Positions 1 to 11,533 of a DNA stretch of 64,000 nt are shown here, one piece after another (position 1 is the stretch's first letter; every line of letters starts with the position of its first letter). The notes under the pieces are model-generated. The model made no database searches. It worked only from the letters and a program-made list of their open reading frames with translations, and was not told the origin of the DNA. Made by a program: the position numbers and the translations under genes. The stretch covers positions 186,001 to 250,000 of the forward strand of contig CAJQUW010006162.1 in assembly GCA_907163375.1 (NCBI GenBank), written 5' to 3'. The DNA comes from Prostheceraeus crozeri. Lineage: Eukaryota; Platyhelminthes; Polycladida; Euryleptidae.

Positions 1-120
1 GATTTCTGACTCTTAGTGCAGCACGTATGTACGCAGGTAGAAGAATAGAATGTCTTTAACCACGGATGTTTGGGGTTTTCCGTAATTACGCGTGAATTAC
101 GCGTGGCATGTCACCTAGTG
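1..120 (-). repeat. MITE family A, copy 1 (cut by window edge)
   Basis: Reading inward from position 120 on the minus strand, the sequence begins CACTAGGTGACATGCCACGC and continues with the same order of motifs as the left end of the full copy at 25118-25571, including the ACATCCGTGGTTAA block. Only this end is inside the window. The subterminal part is rich in the near-palindrome ACGCGTAATT. No coding capacity is visible. Confidence 0.75.
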
Positions 121-128
121 TAGTTCTG

Positions 129-244
129 GCCGTGACCATCAGAATTGAGGAAAGTCATCTCTATACTTAAGTCACAGAGATAAATTGCCCTGTCTACGTG
201 TTGATGTCTAAAGATGAATTTTCCTCAATTCTGATGGTCACGGC
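129..244. repeat. hairpin with 25-bp perfect arms
   Basis: Positions 129-153 and 220-244 are exact reverse complements (arm begins GCCGTGACCATCAGAATTGA). A weaker pairing continues inward for about ten more bases (GTCATCTCTA against TTCATCTTTA on the opposite arm). The loop is about 50-66 nt. Size and shape would suit a small-RNA precursor, but a MITE remnant next to the family A element is equally likely. Confidence 0.6.
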
Positions 245-2278
245 AAGAAGTAGACTCGAGGGGCAAGAAGATCAATGGCTGGGATAGGATTGTCTCCGCT
301 CCAGACCAGCCCAAACACAAAATGAATCTATCTGTGTGACCTAAACGGCAAATTTGTTCCAGATTGAATGACAGTGTTGATGAAATTAATAGATTGAAGC
401 GCTCCTTTTACTTAATTTTCTTAATTAGTAATTAAAGTGTCAATGTATGACAGCGTGCTGAAACCGTGCAATTCGTCTCCGTCCATGCAATCGACCAAAA
501 AGATGCAATCACTGTTGTTGTGCGGTACTTTGTTAAATGCATTTATAGGCCAAAACAGCTTGCAATACAGCACGAATTATCTGAGACTGCAGGACTAATG
601 AACACCAACAAAAATGAAAATAGAGTGTTTTCTTCTACAAACCTGTTCGGTGTGTGAAAATTTTCCACTGCCATCACAAGATATTTGGATTTGAAGTAAA
701 AGGGCTCTGTGGACCACTCTGTTCACAATCGTCAGGAAGGATTCGAACAGACGCTAGTCGGTAATTCAAAGATTTCGCAGGTTTCACCAGCTGTGTTAGA
801 CATTTAGTGTCTGTTCAACTCCTTCACAATTGAGTTGCCAAATCACTTCAAATAAACCATCGATTCCTTACCGCTATACTTGACATTTGTGAACACATTT
901 TCAGTTTATTTGTTCAGCTGAAGAACTTAATTCATCGAAAGAACTTGAAATGATGCCATTATCAACATCTACATATTGCCCCTTCATGTAGGGAGTTGCC
1001 AAAGTCGTCCATATTCAAGTCTTAATATGATTTCTTAATACGTTTTTGGCAACCTTTGAACAAGATTTGTTGTTCATTTAACACCGCCATTAACTTACTT
1101 TACTTACAGTTTCTTTACTTAACTGTTACTTACAGTAACATGCACGGGAAGGTATAAACATTCCAAAACCTAGTCATCATCAAATCACCTTCTTTTTATG
1201 ATAAAATATCTCTCGTTTTTGGACCACATAGTGTGAAATATCGAAGCGTTGGATTGACTTGCATTTGCTGATATTAATTTTGTTGATCTACAAAAATCTC
1301 CGATTCAATTAGTGAGTAAATTGAAAATTCCAGTTCTGTTTTTTCCTCAGTTTCCCACCGACACACATGCTAATCACGATGATTAAGAAGGCCGGGGCCT
1401 GCACATCATGCAGTAAACCCACACCGTCCTGGACTAGATGGGGCAATCCTGCAGGGCATTACGGACACCTCGCTAATAATCGAAGCGGGCCTTCTGTCCT
1501 ACCCACAGACCAGAGGCTTGCGATCGACCAGTATAAATTCCCGGCACGATCACCCTTCGACACCAGCTCTTGTCGGTTTCAAAAGAGGAATCGAACAGAC
1601 GGGAACCACAAGAAGCGGCAACCTTGACTCTGCCTCAACGGACACTCACACCAACGGCGCGAAGCTCACCCCGCACGATGACGCTTTGCAGGATTCCCGC
1701 AGCACATTGCACACAAAAGACGCTCACTGGGAAGGAGGTACTGACCACCAAGTACATCAGACCTGGAGTCGACTCCACATACTCTGACGAATGAATGTCA
1801 TGAGGAGCTGGAGTTATGGTCTCCTGAAAGAATTCTGTAAGCCACAGTAATAGCTCAACTGCCAATCCGGTTGGCAAACATCATCAATTGCAGGAGATTT
1901 TCACACCAGCCACGAAGTGTGGTGATAGTCTCAAGATATTCACAACAACTCCGAAAGCGCTAAAGCGAATCAGATTAGCCTTATCGAATCGAGAAGCCTT
2001 ATCTCTATTTACGAAGGAATCCGGTCCACAGCATGATGGTCGAAAATGTCAACGCTCGAGTTCTTCACGTGATCATCAGATTTTCAATTTATTTCTTTTT
2101 TCATTTGTTCATAATTGATGACAGATTTGCATTCTGACTAAAGATGATTTGTGACGCAATAATCTGCCAAAATAACAAGATTTTCCCGAGAGTGATTAGC
2201 ACCAAGATCTATCTGGGGAGTCACAAAAACCGTCTTAAAGGTTTGCGAGAGTTTTCCATTGATGAATCTAATTCTGTG
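245..2278. other. no supported gene
   Basis: No recognisable protein or RNA gene. The part 1367-1800 is more GC-rich than its surroundings and has overlapping short frames of 75-90 codons in several phases on both strands, one with a CTSC motif followed by a histidine. None resembles a family I recognise, and the pattern fits a decayed coding segment of a transposon better than a gene. Confidence 0.4.
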
Positions 2279-2548
2279 CACTGTAAACTGTACGATACCA
2301 AAGCTACTTGCGAAACAGATGTAGAAAATGAGAATAACAAAATATACGAATGCGCTATTGTTCGTTGATGCACTACGAAGGCGATTAACTCTCCTATTGG
2401 ACTATCTCTATCATCCAATAGGAAACCCAATCGCTTTCGCAGTGTATGAACACGAACAATAGAGCTTTCGCACAGTTTGTTATTCTGCTTCTGCACATCG
2501 GCTTCGTATTCAAAATCAACCAGTTTTCGTGCTCTATAGTTTACAGTG
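2279..2548. repeat. foldback MITE, ends CACTGTAAACT
   Basis: The left arm (from 2279) and right arm (ending 2548) pair along roughly 130 bp with many substitutions, meeting near 2405 at CCTATTGG...CCAATAGG. Shared blocks include CTATTGTTCGT and AGAATAACAAA. Both ends read CACTGTAAACT(G/A)TA, the same terminal motif as the element at 35860-36040. I see no clear target duplication. Confidence 0.65.
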
Positions 2549-2562
2549 TTGATGGAATACAA

Positions 2563-3277
2563 CAGGGATGTGGAGTCGGTGTCGGAGTGCCGGAGTCCTA
2601 TCATTTTTGCTGGAGTCGGAGTCATATCAAATGACTATATAACTAGACCCGAAATATAATACAAACAAATCATTTTTTACGTGCATATGGCTGTCACTGT
2701 CTTGATGTCAACTTTCTCCGTCAAACAAAAGTACAGAGACAGCAGCGCATGCAAAGCTTGTAATAGTTGAGGGAATGAACCGTGATAGTGAAAAAGGGAT
2801 TGTTTTTTCACTCGGTGATTTAGTAGAGAAGACAAGCCTTCCTAGCCTCGATTACACCTACGCGCCAAAGGTCACATCAGAGACAAAAATGAAATACTAG
2901 TTTGTTTGAGAACATTACCTCTTACCCTCCCGTTAATCGTGTGTGATGGGTCCTCTAGAGAGCATATTAAAATCGAAAGTGCGCTCATATTTTTTGGAGA
3001 AGGATAGGCCTTTTCCTGCCTGGTAGAGACTGGAGAACACCGTGTGAAGCACACATCAAAAAGATGGGAGGAGCATCCAACTTAAAGCGACATTTGATAA
3101 ACTTTCATCGAAAATGATTGATAATTGATACATCAATGATCACTAAAAATAGGTTCAGGTAAGCCTATAATGATCTATGATGTAGGTTACCGGATAATTT
3201 TCCAAAAAAAACTAGGCTTTATATATTGGCCACCAGGAGTCGGAGTCCTATCAAAATGATAGGACTCCGCATCCCTA
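2563..3277 (+). mobile_element. hAT-type non-autonomous element with 8-bp TSD
   Basis: The element is flanked by the exact 8-bp direct repeat GAATACAA (2555-2562 and 3278-3285). Its ends are CAGGGATGTGGAGTC and, on the other strand, TAGGGATGCGGAGTC, a terminal inverted repeat of the type seen in hAT transposons. The GGAGTC motif recurs near both ends, and 3242-3268 forms a perfect local hairpin. At 715 bp it cannot encode a full transposase, but it keeps a piece of a BED finger (3005-3115), so it is an internally deleted derivative of an autonomous hAT. Confidence 0.85.
3005..3115 (+). pseudogene. BED zinc-finger relic of a hAT transposase
   Basis: One frame reads CLVETGEHRVKHTSK and, after a one-base shift, GGASNLKRHLINFHRK. 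This matches the end of a BED finger: a cysteine, then a small-residue NL..HL...H block that supplies the zinc-binding histidines. BED fingers bind the terminal repeats in hAT transposases. The fragment is frameshifted, has no catalytic domain, and lies inside the 715-bp hAT element. Confidence 0.6.
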
Positions 3278-3285
3278 GAATACAA

Positions 3286-4390
3286 GAAGTGAACAATTTG
3301 CTATAATATAGTCAATATAAATTACAAGAAAAGGAGACATTTGACTCAAAACTCAGGACTCAGACTCATAAGACTCATGAAATTTATCAAACTATCGGAA
3401 AATATATCAACATTCTATGACACATCCTTCAGGGGTGAGGTTGGTAGTTGCCCACTCAAACTTTTATGACTTGTCAGTGATGGCTTTACGATTACGGAGT
3501 GCCCGCTTCACATTGATAAACACACATAGACATGAACTTCATATTAAGAAGAGTGCAAGAATCATTGGCTAGAAGACTGCCGCTTTCTGTACACCCAAAA
3601 TAACATCAGTTGAGAATCATGAAATGAGCATCCTCTTCATGTTACACTAACGCTAGCGAAGAATGTCCTGGGTGACCTCGCTAAAGAGTGTGCTAAAATA
3701 TTTCAAAACATTTATACTATCATCCCCAAGAAAAGAAGAGAAAAATTAGTATATGTCGTTTGTGAGAATATTTTGAAAAGAAGGGAAGCTGAGCGTCAAA
3801 ATGTCAATTATCCTAATTCTTTGTTTACCCGTTCGACGCTCATTGCACGACGTCAGCCACGGACTTGCTTGCACTTTCTTACCTCCGTTGTAACGAAAAC
3901 GGAAAGGAGACCTATCATTCAGCAAAGTCATTTTATTGAAATTCAAATCATTCAGCAATTTATTTCAATGAAATTCAAATCATTCATCCAACTCATTTTA
4001 ATGAAATCATGTAAAGACTCCCGATGCCGTTTTAGGACATCAGAGGTAGAAATTGCAAATGTAAACATAGCTTTGAACTTCCATTATTTTCCTTTCAGAA
4101 TTAACATTCATTCTCTTTTCTCTAGGGATTTCATGAACTTTATTTTCTTGACATATAATCTGCGATATGGTAATTGAAAACGCTATTATGAAGACGACTT
4201 CGGCTATTAGAGAGCTCGTTTAAAAGAGGATATTTTTTATTAACCAATGATAATATTTTTCGTCACCTTTGCGTTATTCAAGCGAAACTGCATTAGGAGA
4301 AGTTGGTTTCAGTTGTTGATGAAGACCAGGCATTTATTCAAGAACTGGGCATTGATGAATTCATAAGAAAATCAAGAAATGAATTAGGAA
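3286..4390. other. no supported gene
   Basis: AT-rich sequence with short frames on both strands (for example a 134-codon plus-strand frame at 3773-4177) that show no known domain and overlap frames of similar size on the other strand. No repeat copy elsewhere in the window was noticed. Confidence 0.4.
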
Positions 4391-4439
4391 TTATTATTGT
4401 TGTGATGAGGCTATCTGCTCAGATCCACCTCAGTTGAAA

Positions 4440-5465
4440 GTGGGCCGAAAGTGTGATGTGGCAAAAGTCTATGGCAAATCACAATGAGGTGATGGGAGTT
4501 GTCCAAAACGCAGGAGAGGTTTTGGTATGGAAAGGGAGAGAAATGTTGGTCAGAAATGGGCGAAGGTGACCAAAGAAGGACGTTATGAGAGAAGGTTACG
4601 AATCTTGGAAGAAGAGAAGAGACTTGCCACGGCAATGCAACAGCGGCAGCAAGGAAAATGACTCAACTGGGAAGTTGAAGATCGCAAGATCTCATGGAGC
4701 GATTGTTGGAACATGGGCTATTGGCAGTTGAAGCGGAAGCTTCAATGGACCTATAACGTGTTTCCAACCTCCGATAATTCGGCACGATCGGGAAACCGCA
4801 CAGACCCTCACTGTTACTTGTGGCGGCATGTATGCCAATCTTCGCCACATCCTCTCTGGCTGGCATGTGGCACTGCAGAGAGGGTAGTACATGCTTCGGC
4901 ACAGTCTGGTCCTGCAAGAAATTGTGGAAGCAGGCTCGGATGCAGTGATGCCTTCTAGGTATGTAACAGGAACTGACTTTGTGCTCAGTGGTCAAATAAA
5001 GAGACGAAAGTTTCCTCCTGTGTCTAGATTTGTTCCGCGGAAGTGGGAAGCTCGAGTGGATAGACAGCTGCCAGATGAATTATCCCTATCTGACCAACGG
5101 CCTGACCTAGTGTTGATTGACGCGGTAGGGAAGAGAATGATTGTGAACGAACTAACCGTTCCCCGGGAAGAAAACGCATAGGATGCCCATAAGAGGAAAG
5201 CTGCAAAATATAAAGAACTTGGCAAAGGGATTCAGAAGCTAGGGTGGAAATGTGAGCTCATCCCCTTTGAAATGGGATGCCGCGGTTTTATTGCTCCATC
5301 GGTATGAAATTTCTTGCTAAAGCCGGTGCTAAAAGCGTAAAGATTACCATCAATAAGTTGAGTGGAAAGGCGGAACAAGGTTGCAGCTGTGTGTTAAAGG
5401 TAACGAGCTGTTGCGGACCCACCATCTTGAGAGATACTGAGCTTAATGGGTCGAAATCTCGGTGA
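4440..5465 (+). pseudogene. non-LTR retrotransposon 3' end with RLE-type endonuclease
   Basis: The C-terminal part of a LINE pol protein can be followed through several frames. Around 4700-4890 it reads FPTSDNSARSGNRTDPHCYL and, in another frame, YANLRHILSG, the usual zinc-knuckle region before the endonuclease. Positions 4891-5178 then give RPDLVLIDAVGKRMIVNELT, a PD...E(L)T core like that of restriction-like endonucleases, followed by RK..KY and GCRGF motifs up to about 5300. An in-frame TAG at 5179 and at least two frameshifts break it, and the upstream reverse transcriptase is missing. In the intact family the domain nicks target DNA to prime reverse transcription. R2/NeSL/CRE-like placement is inferred; the exact clade is not settled. 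Confidence 0.75.
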
Positions 5466-5469
5466 CGGA

Positions 5470-6853
5470 TGGCGCTCAGGTGATGACTCAGGTGCTTTTT
5501 GCGTCCAATAGTTGCTGTTTCACATAACTGTTAGAAGCTACATCCATTGACAAAAATATGGTGTAAAGCTGGATTAGCTGCGAATTAGCGACGAAGTTAG
5601 CTACAACTCAACATTATCATGCACTGTAAGCCAGTAAGCAAACAAAACACTACCTATCAGTTGCTTTAGCAGCGGACAGTCACTTCGAATGTCAAAGGTC
5701 CACCACTCAAATACGCTGGGTTTGGTAAATGGATGAAAGATGATCTATAGTAAGTAGCTCGTGCGCGAATTTAGGAAGAAAATGTTAGTAATATGCTAGT
5801 CTCGTACTGTAAGCTATCCAAGTTCAAGATAAGGCAACCAATTTCAATAACATCAAATTTCTATGGAATGTTTGATTACTGAGCTTGCCTACCTATACAC
5901 TAATTTGCATGCATTTCCACGAAATTATATGAAACACCACAAAAGCATGTGCAATCTAGCATTGAGATCTATGGCGTCCCTTTGAAGCATACTATCGCTA
6001 AAATTGGACGATAAAGGACATAGAAATGAATTTGTCCGTGAAAATCTGTAGGTCGGGAAAAACTTGAACATATCGTAATAGAATAGACTGGAATTATCTT
6101 TATTGTCTCAAATTAATCGATGAGCACATTACATGAAAAAAGAGAAAGATGTTAAGAAAATTGGGCTAAGGGCAGTACTTGATGAAGGATACATCGGATT
6201 CAATATCAAACTCGCATTTATAAGATTTCAACCTAAGTCATAGAGAGCCAAAGCGGACTGAATTGAGGGTCGAATTCCTCTGGAAATGTTACGGAGACTG
6301 TAAAGGTCATATGATGAATTTCTAAGGAGCCATCTGCCTTATCTCCAAGTTCTCGTTACAAGTGCATGAAATACCGACTTGTTTTGTCTCCTTCCTAGCT
6401 CTCATGAAGAACATCGAGAAAAACATGAGGAGAACGTAACAAGGACAAAGTTTGACGACATTTTTGAGTAAAACTTGATTCGTGATGTCAGTGATTTATC
6501 GATGCACTCATTTCATTAATTCGTGTAGATGAGAAATCCCTCTCCTCCCAAAAATTATCTCAAATTTGACAGAAATTGCGTCGAAGTAGTCACTTCACAA
6601 ATCAATCATCCTGTCCGGTGTGATGGATTGCCATTTTCTGCAGACATTCCCCTATACTACGTCAGGATTGTCTCAGAGGCGTCCATGAACTGTCATTAAA
6701 TGCTTTACTCAATGATGATGTTAACTTCACCGAATACCTCAACCCACCATGCTAAAACAGAGTTACGTAATTGATCGTCTTTTTAAGTCACGAGTTCTGG
6801 GAAGTTTCAACCGGATTACTTTAAAGATTGAATACGTGACTTCTTTTTACATT
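5470..6853. other. no supported gene
   Basis: AT-rich DNA without any open frame above about 60 codons and without a repeat that I could match elsewhere in the window. Confidence 0.4.
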
Positions 6854-6961
6854 GTTTAAGTTGACGGAGAAAATACCATGTTTCGACGTTGTCTGTTGCC
6901 GGCCGGTATCGAAAACAGACAACATCCTCGAACCGTGCGTTTTCCCTCCGTCAGCTTAAAC
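6854..6961. repeat. small foldback element
   Basis: The two halves are inverted copies of each other: GTTTAAGTTGACGG at the left end matches CCGTCAGCTTAAAC at the right, and the inner parts pair through GACAAC and CGTTGTC blocks, meeting at a GCCGGCCGG core. Arms are about 48 bp with several mismatches. This is the typical form of a short palindromic MITE. Confidence 0.65.
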
Positions 6962-7529
6962 TGGACTATTGAAACAAATGTAATTCAGGAATGATAACGT
7001 TGACAAATTTTATGTGCCTCAGTATATTTTTGGAAGTTACGAATCGGACGTGATTCACGATTATGAGGAAACTTAAATATGACTTGAAATACGCAACTAA
7101 CACATCGAGTGAACTTTCGGCGGGTGGTCATTAAATACTACTTTGAGTGCACTAGTGGCATGTCATCTAAGTTAGTGCGCCTACAATTGCTAGTGCATAC
7201 TGCTTGGACCACATGTCAGTAGTGTGTTTAAAGTATCATTGAAGGAATGCCCCTATATGCTAATCGAGTGTCTCAAATTAACCAGAGTTCGCTCCAAGTT
7301 TAATAAAGGATATGTGTCGATGTTGAGAGATGTGAACTAGGCCTGCTGATCATTCCTGATATTGGATGAAATGGTATCTATTCAGGTCTGTCTCCATTGT
7401 TCTATTGTTCCATTTACAAATATGAAGTGTCCATATTCTTAACATAATGATTTGAAATAAGTGCCTGCAAAAACTGAAATGTACTCTGCAATGTTATCAT
7501 CATCCGTGGGTTGCAGAAAGTAGGACAAA
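6962..7529. other. no supported gene
   Basis: No open frame of note, no RNA gene and no matching repeat seen. Confidence 0.4.
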
Positions 7530-7844
7530 ATGAATAGCTTATTCTGTCTACTTTTCTTTACTGCATTCATGCTCCTCGGTTTCATATTTGCACTAAATCA
7601 CTTTTATCTCTTACATTTTCTCAATAGCATTTACATTTTTCTCAAAAAAGCAGAAGAAAATCTGTCTAAGCCTAAAGATGACGTGATGTGCGAACGTATT
7701 GCTGGCAACTCTCGTGATACATTTGAATTGAGGAAAAGAATGTTTCAGCTGTGTATTCTGAAATGCGATGCCGTAAAAATTTGTTGCTGCACTGAATTCT
7801 GGATGATTATCACACATCGATTGTCAAGATATGAAGATCCATGA
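7530..7844 (+). CDS. possible small secreted or membrane protein, unknown
   Basis: A 104-codon frame opens with ATG in an A-rich context (aaaATG). Residues 4 to about 40 are strongly hydrophobic, like a signal peptide or a membrane segment. The rest is charged and contains six cysteines (one MC, one LC, one KC and a CCC run). I recognise no family. A lone AT-rich hydrophobic frame can arise by chance, so coding status is doubtful. The TGA stop lies inside the presumed 8-bp target duplication of the hAT element that starts three bases later. Confidence 0.2.
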   Translation: MNSLFCLLFFTAFMLLGFIFALNHFYLLHFLNSIYIFLKKAEENLSKPKDDVMCERIAGNSRDTFELRKRMFQLCILKCDAVKICCCTEFWMIITHRLSRYEDP

Positions 7845-7846
7845 TG

Positions 7847-8619
7847 CAGTGGCGTAGCGTGCTTCAAAACGTTTCCGGGGCTAAAATCTACACTGATCTA
7901 CACGTAGAATTCACTTTGATATTATCAAATAATGATGAAAGAATGAAGGAGTGAAGTTATGCACGTGTTAACTATTAGCTGCGCATTTGTCAGACTCGCC
8001 GTGATTAGCCAGCCAGTGTGTGTGTAAGCAAAACTCGCCCGCGTTCAATCACAGAGATGGATTGTTTCTTTGTGGGTTGCATGCAGTGGCCGCGACGAAC
8101 TGAAAGGCGTCGCCGAGCTGCTCTGACGCGCGCGAACGACACATTGATGGATTGGCTGATTTGTCGATGACATCAACAGGACATTGCTGATCATTTGTGG
8201 CTCGTGTCGCCGAGGTGTTCTGGCGCGTGCGAACGACACATTGATGGATTGGCTGATTTGTCGATGACATCAACAGGACATTGCTGATCATTTGTGGCTC
8301 GTGTTAGATTTTGGATAATCAGTGCAATCTCGGCGACCCTCCGACGACTGCCCCTGAGAGAGGAAGAATGAGAGAGAAAATCATCTACACTTACACATGC
8401 ATCCGTTGGAAAGATGAAATAAAGACTGAAATGATGACAGAATGAAGATGAAATAAAGACTTGCTATTTTTGCTACCATTTTGGACATACGATAAAGACT
8501 GAAAGATTGGCCTATGATGTAGCGTTTGGTCACTAGCGCATATTGCACATGATTAAAATATGTTGGGGGATTTATCTAAAAAATGCATTCGGGGCACTCC
8601 AATGGACGCTACGCCCTTG
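7847..8619. mobile_element. hAT-like non-autonomous element
   Basis: The left end is CAGTGGCGTAGCGT and the right end, read on the minus strand, is CAAGGGCGTAGCGT, a terminal repeat common in hAT elements. The flanks CCATGATG (7839-7846) and TCATGATA (8620-8627) agree at six of eight positions, compatible with an old 8-bp target duplication. No transposase frame is present. It contains the 97-bp tandem duplication at 8112-8305. Confidence 0.65.
8112..8305. repeat. 97-bp unit duplicated in tandem
   Basis: The unit beginning GCCGAGCTGCTCTGACGCG at 8112 is repeated at 8209, with about five differences confined to its first third. The shared core includes GATGGATTGGCTGATTTGTC. The near identity of the remainder points to a recent duplication inside the hAT-like element. 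Confidence 0.9.
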
Positions 8620-8627
8620 TCATGATA

Positions 8628-10337
8628 TCAGTAATTGAAAGCTAGCATTAATTATGCCATGTAGTGAATGTCCGTGTTGTACGATAATGCCGTGTCTACA
8701 TTGTAAAGAAATCCATGCAGTACTCCTTCTCTCCTATCTGCGAAGTTTCCTAGAAAATGTTGTGTCTTCACAAAATTCCTAAATGAGGTTCGAATGCGCT
8801 TTGTGTCATATATCCAGGCTATCTTATCAAATTGCTTGAATTAGCTGTCGAAATTTGTTGATATTCAGCTGATACAGAATCATTCATATAATTTAAATGA
8901 CCGCTCTTGTGGCGAATGCTCCCAAACAAGATGTTATCCTTGATTATATTGTCCAATTCTCCTGACGAGTGAATTATTTTGGAATGATAGAAAATATTTA
9001 TTCAGAATCACAGACAGAATCAATAATTGGCGTCGTTACTCTGAGATATGACTTCTTTTCTGAACACTCATAAATTTTGGAACTTATACAAATATTCATT
9101 GTAGATAATGATTAATGAATTCGTTCGGGAGGACAGACTTTGTCTGGTTCTGCATAAGTGTGAAACTAAACTTTATTGGGGTATAGGCCTACTAAGAAGC
9201 TAATTTAGTCCGATTCTATAACGGCAGTTCTCAAGCGCAGCTGATGTTCCTCTACGAGCACTGAGAAAACAACAACGAATTTCAGGAGTTATTCTGAATT
9301 CAAGACAATGTACTATATCTTCAAATCTTTAATTGAAATAAGAAATAAGAAATAATTTAAGAATAATTTATTGATTTTCAAGCAACGGTCGGACGACAGG
9401 TATAAAAAATGCTTTACATGGTTCAAGGGGGTTTATACTATACTTCCAACTGCAGACTTCTGTAGAGTAAAGGAGCAATCTCGGTAGACTCTGTAGGAAA
9501 GTAGGTCACATATTACAACCTCTGCATATCAAAAATGCAACTATCCGACCTGTCTCAGTACATATATATATATGTATGACTTTGAACACTGTTGAACTTA
9601 GCTATGTGGCTCAGCAGTGTAAATGTGTCATTTCTCTTTTGTTAAAGACATCGGGCGAAGACGGCATTCGAGTGAGAACTCTTTCTGTCGCTTGATAAGC
9701 GAAATAATCCATTTCTGCTATACTAATTATAGAATTCTCACGATTAGCGTAACCGTAAGCGTAGCGTAGTCTCAACATATTAAGCATTTACCATAACATA
9801 GCATTTTTTCATTTCGCTTAGCCCGATGAGATCACCAGTTTATATCTGTAATTGAAAACCCTTATTTACATGTCGTCTACATTTAAGTATATGAGGTCTA
9901 CTTGATAAAAGTTGTGACTATAGTTCGGAAGCTGGTCCAAAAATTAGGTACTACCTCAAAATGCCCCAAAATGCTGAATATATTCTCATGTAGAGGGAGC
10001 GGATGCGCTTTGCTCTCCAGAATGTTTGAAGGCACGAAAGTTTCACTTCGTCATTACTGCAGCTATCCATCGCGATTTCTGAATGCTTCATAGATACGCA
10101 GGAAGTATAAACGGTTTTCTCTACAGAGGGTGATCAATAATCATGTCCAGACGTCTGCAGACCACTTGCTGCAGGTAGCAAGCAACAGCTCTGCAGAGAT
10201 TTCGAAAAGAATTCTACAGAAATGTGAACTCTGCAGCGGAAAGTATAAACCAACCTTTACACTTTTCGATTCGCCTAAATACAACGGACTGCCACTTTTT
10301 ATTGATGAATATAGCTATCTCTACATGTAGTCAATTC
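8628..10337. other. no supported gene
   Basis: No recognisable gene. A short TA-rich run (catatatatatatatg) lies near 9560. Frames of 63 and 66 codons at 9902 and 10130 show no domain. The segment 10130-10240 has several CTGCAG sites and short repeated words, without a clear unit. Confidence 0.4.
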
Positions 10338-10581
10338 GACAGAAAAATCCCCAATTGTCAGACATCACGATTTAGTGGAGAGGACGACAACCTTTGATGG
10401 TAGGAGAAATACAATCTTGTAGTCAAATGCGATGCATTTCGGGACATGTACTAACACCTTGCCATGATAACGCAATTTCTTCCTAAATGCATCGAATTTG
10501 ACCACAACATTTGGCTCTTCCTGTCATCAAATCAATCATCAATCTCCTCTCCACTGACAATAAAGGATTTTTTTCTGTCAT
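10338..10581. repeat. imperfect foldback MITE
   Basis: The ends are inverted copies: GACAGAAAAATCC...ATTGTCAG on the left and the complement of CTGACAATAAAGGATTTTTT on the right. Further inward AGTGGAGAGGA, TTGATG and GTCAAAT.CGATGCATTT also recur in inverted order, with insertions between them. Arms cover about 110 bp. No target duplication was established. Confidence 0.6.
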
Positions 10582-10744
10582 TTTTCTGTAAATTTATGTG
10601 CACATAATTTCACAAATGGAAACCGTTCGACAGCAGTTATTTAAGATTAATTGTTTAACATAATCCGCAGAAAATTCTTATCATCATGAATCATAGATAT
10701 CCAGGCTTGCCGTTGGGATTGGGATTCCAATTGGGATCCCATTA

Positions 10745-10795
10745 GCTATTGGGATTGGGTTGGGATTGGGCTACCAAAAATCCACCCTAATCCCA
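10745..10795 (+). repeat. G-quadruplex-type repeat, copy 1
   Basis: Positions 10751-10770 read GGGATTGGGTTGGGATTGGG: four G-triplets with loops of two or three bases, which meets the usual four-tract G-quadruplex pattern. It is followed by CT and AAATCCACCCTAA. The preceding 40 bp and following 40 bp also contain GGGATT or AATCCC words, so the segment can also fold as a duplex palindrome. Confidence 0.75.
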
Positions 10796-11490
10796 ATAGA
10801 TCCCAATAAGCCTTCTCCCAACAAAATATGCATGTAATCGTTGACATTAATCAGTACGTTACAAATGTTTTCGGGTTGTACAGAGCAGTTTATTTTTCTG
10901 TGTCTCCATAGTCTGACCTTGCCTCTCTCGAATTCGAGCATTGAGAGCTCTTAGTGTGGTCTAAACAAATTTTAAGCTTTAATCAACTTCCATAGTTGCT
11001 AAAAATAGTTCTACTATGAGAATAGTAAAGGATACTAAAGAATAGCTATGTAATGTATAGGCTTATACAATTCGCTTGTACGTTGTCATGCGCTTCGCCG
11101 CTTCTGTAATTATGCTATACATTGTAAGCTATTCAAGCCTGTTGCCTACTCTCCGTGTGAGGCCGTGTAGCGAGCTGTTTATTAACACCGCATTTCCGAT
11201 ATAGGCTTAATTAATACTAAGTGTGTTTGTAGTTCATACATACATATTAGATATACATGTAGACCCCAAGCTCTTGGGTGAAGGCAGTCTCGGTGCAAAA
11301 TATAGCCATACAGTGCTCCTATTAAGCATTATTGTTTAAAGTCAAGTTAAGGCCAGTCTAGTCCTAGGCCTACGACCGTGGACTTCGTCAATTCAAAAAG
11401 CATCACGTTTGGCAGGCTTAAGCGGCAAGCCCGATGCAGCTTGGGGTCAAATTGCATACGTTTTTAGCTCTAAACAAGCTATTTGGATTT

Positions 11491-11533
11491 CTATTGGGAT
11501 TGGGTTGGGATTGGGCTGGAAATCCATCCTAAC
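11491..11533 (+). repeat. G-quadruplex-type repeat, copy 2
   Basis: Positions 11496-11515 repeat the same 20 bases as copy 1, in the same orientation and again followed by CT and AAATCCATCCTAA. The two copies are 745 bp apart and may mark the two ends or two fragments of one repeat. No terminal inverted repeat was recognised. Confidence 0.75.
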
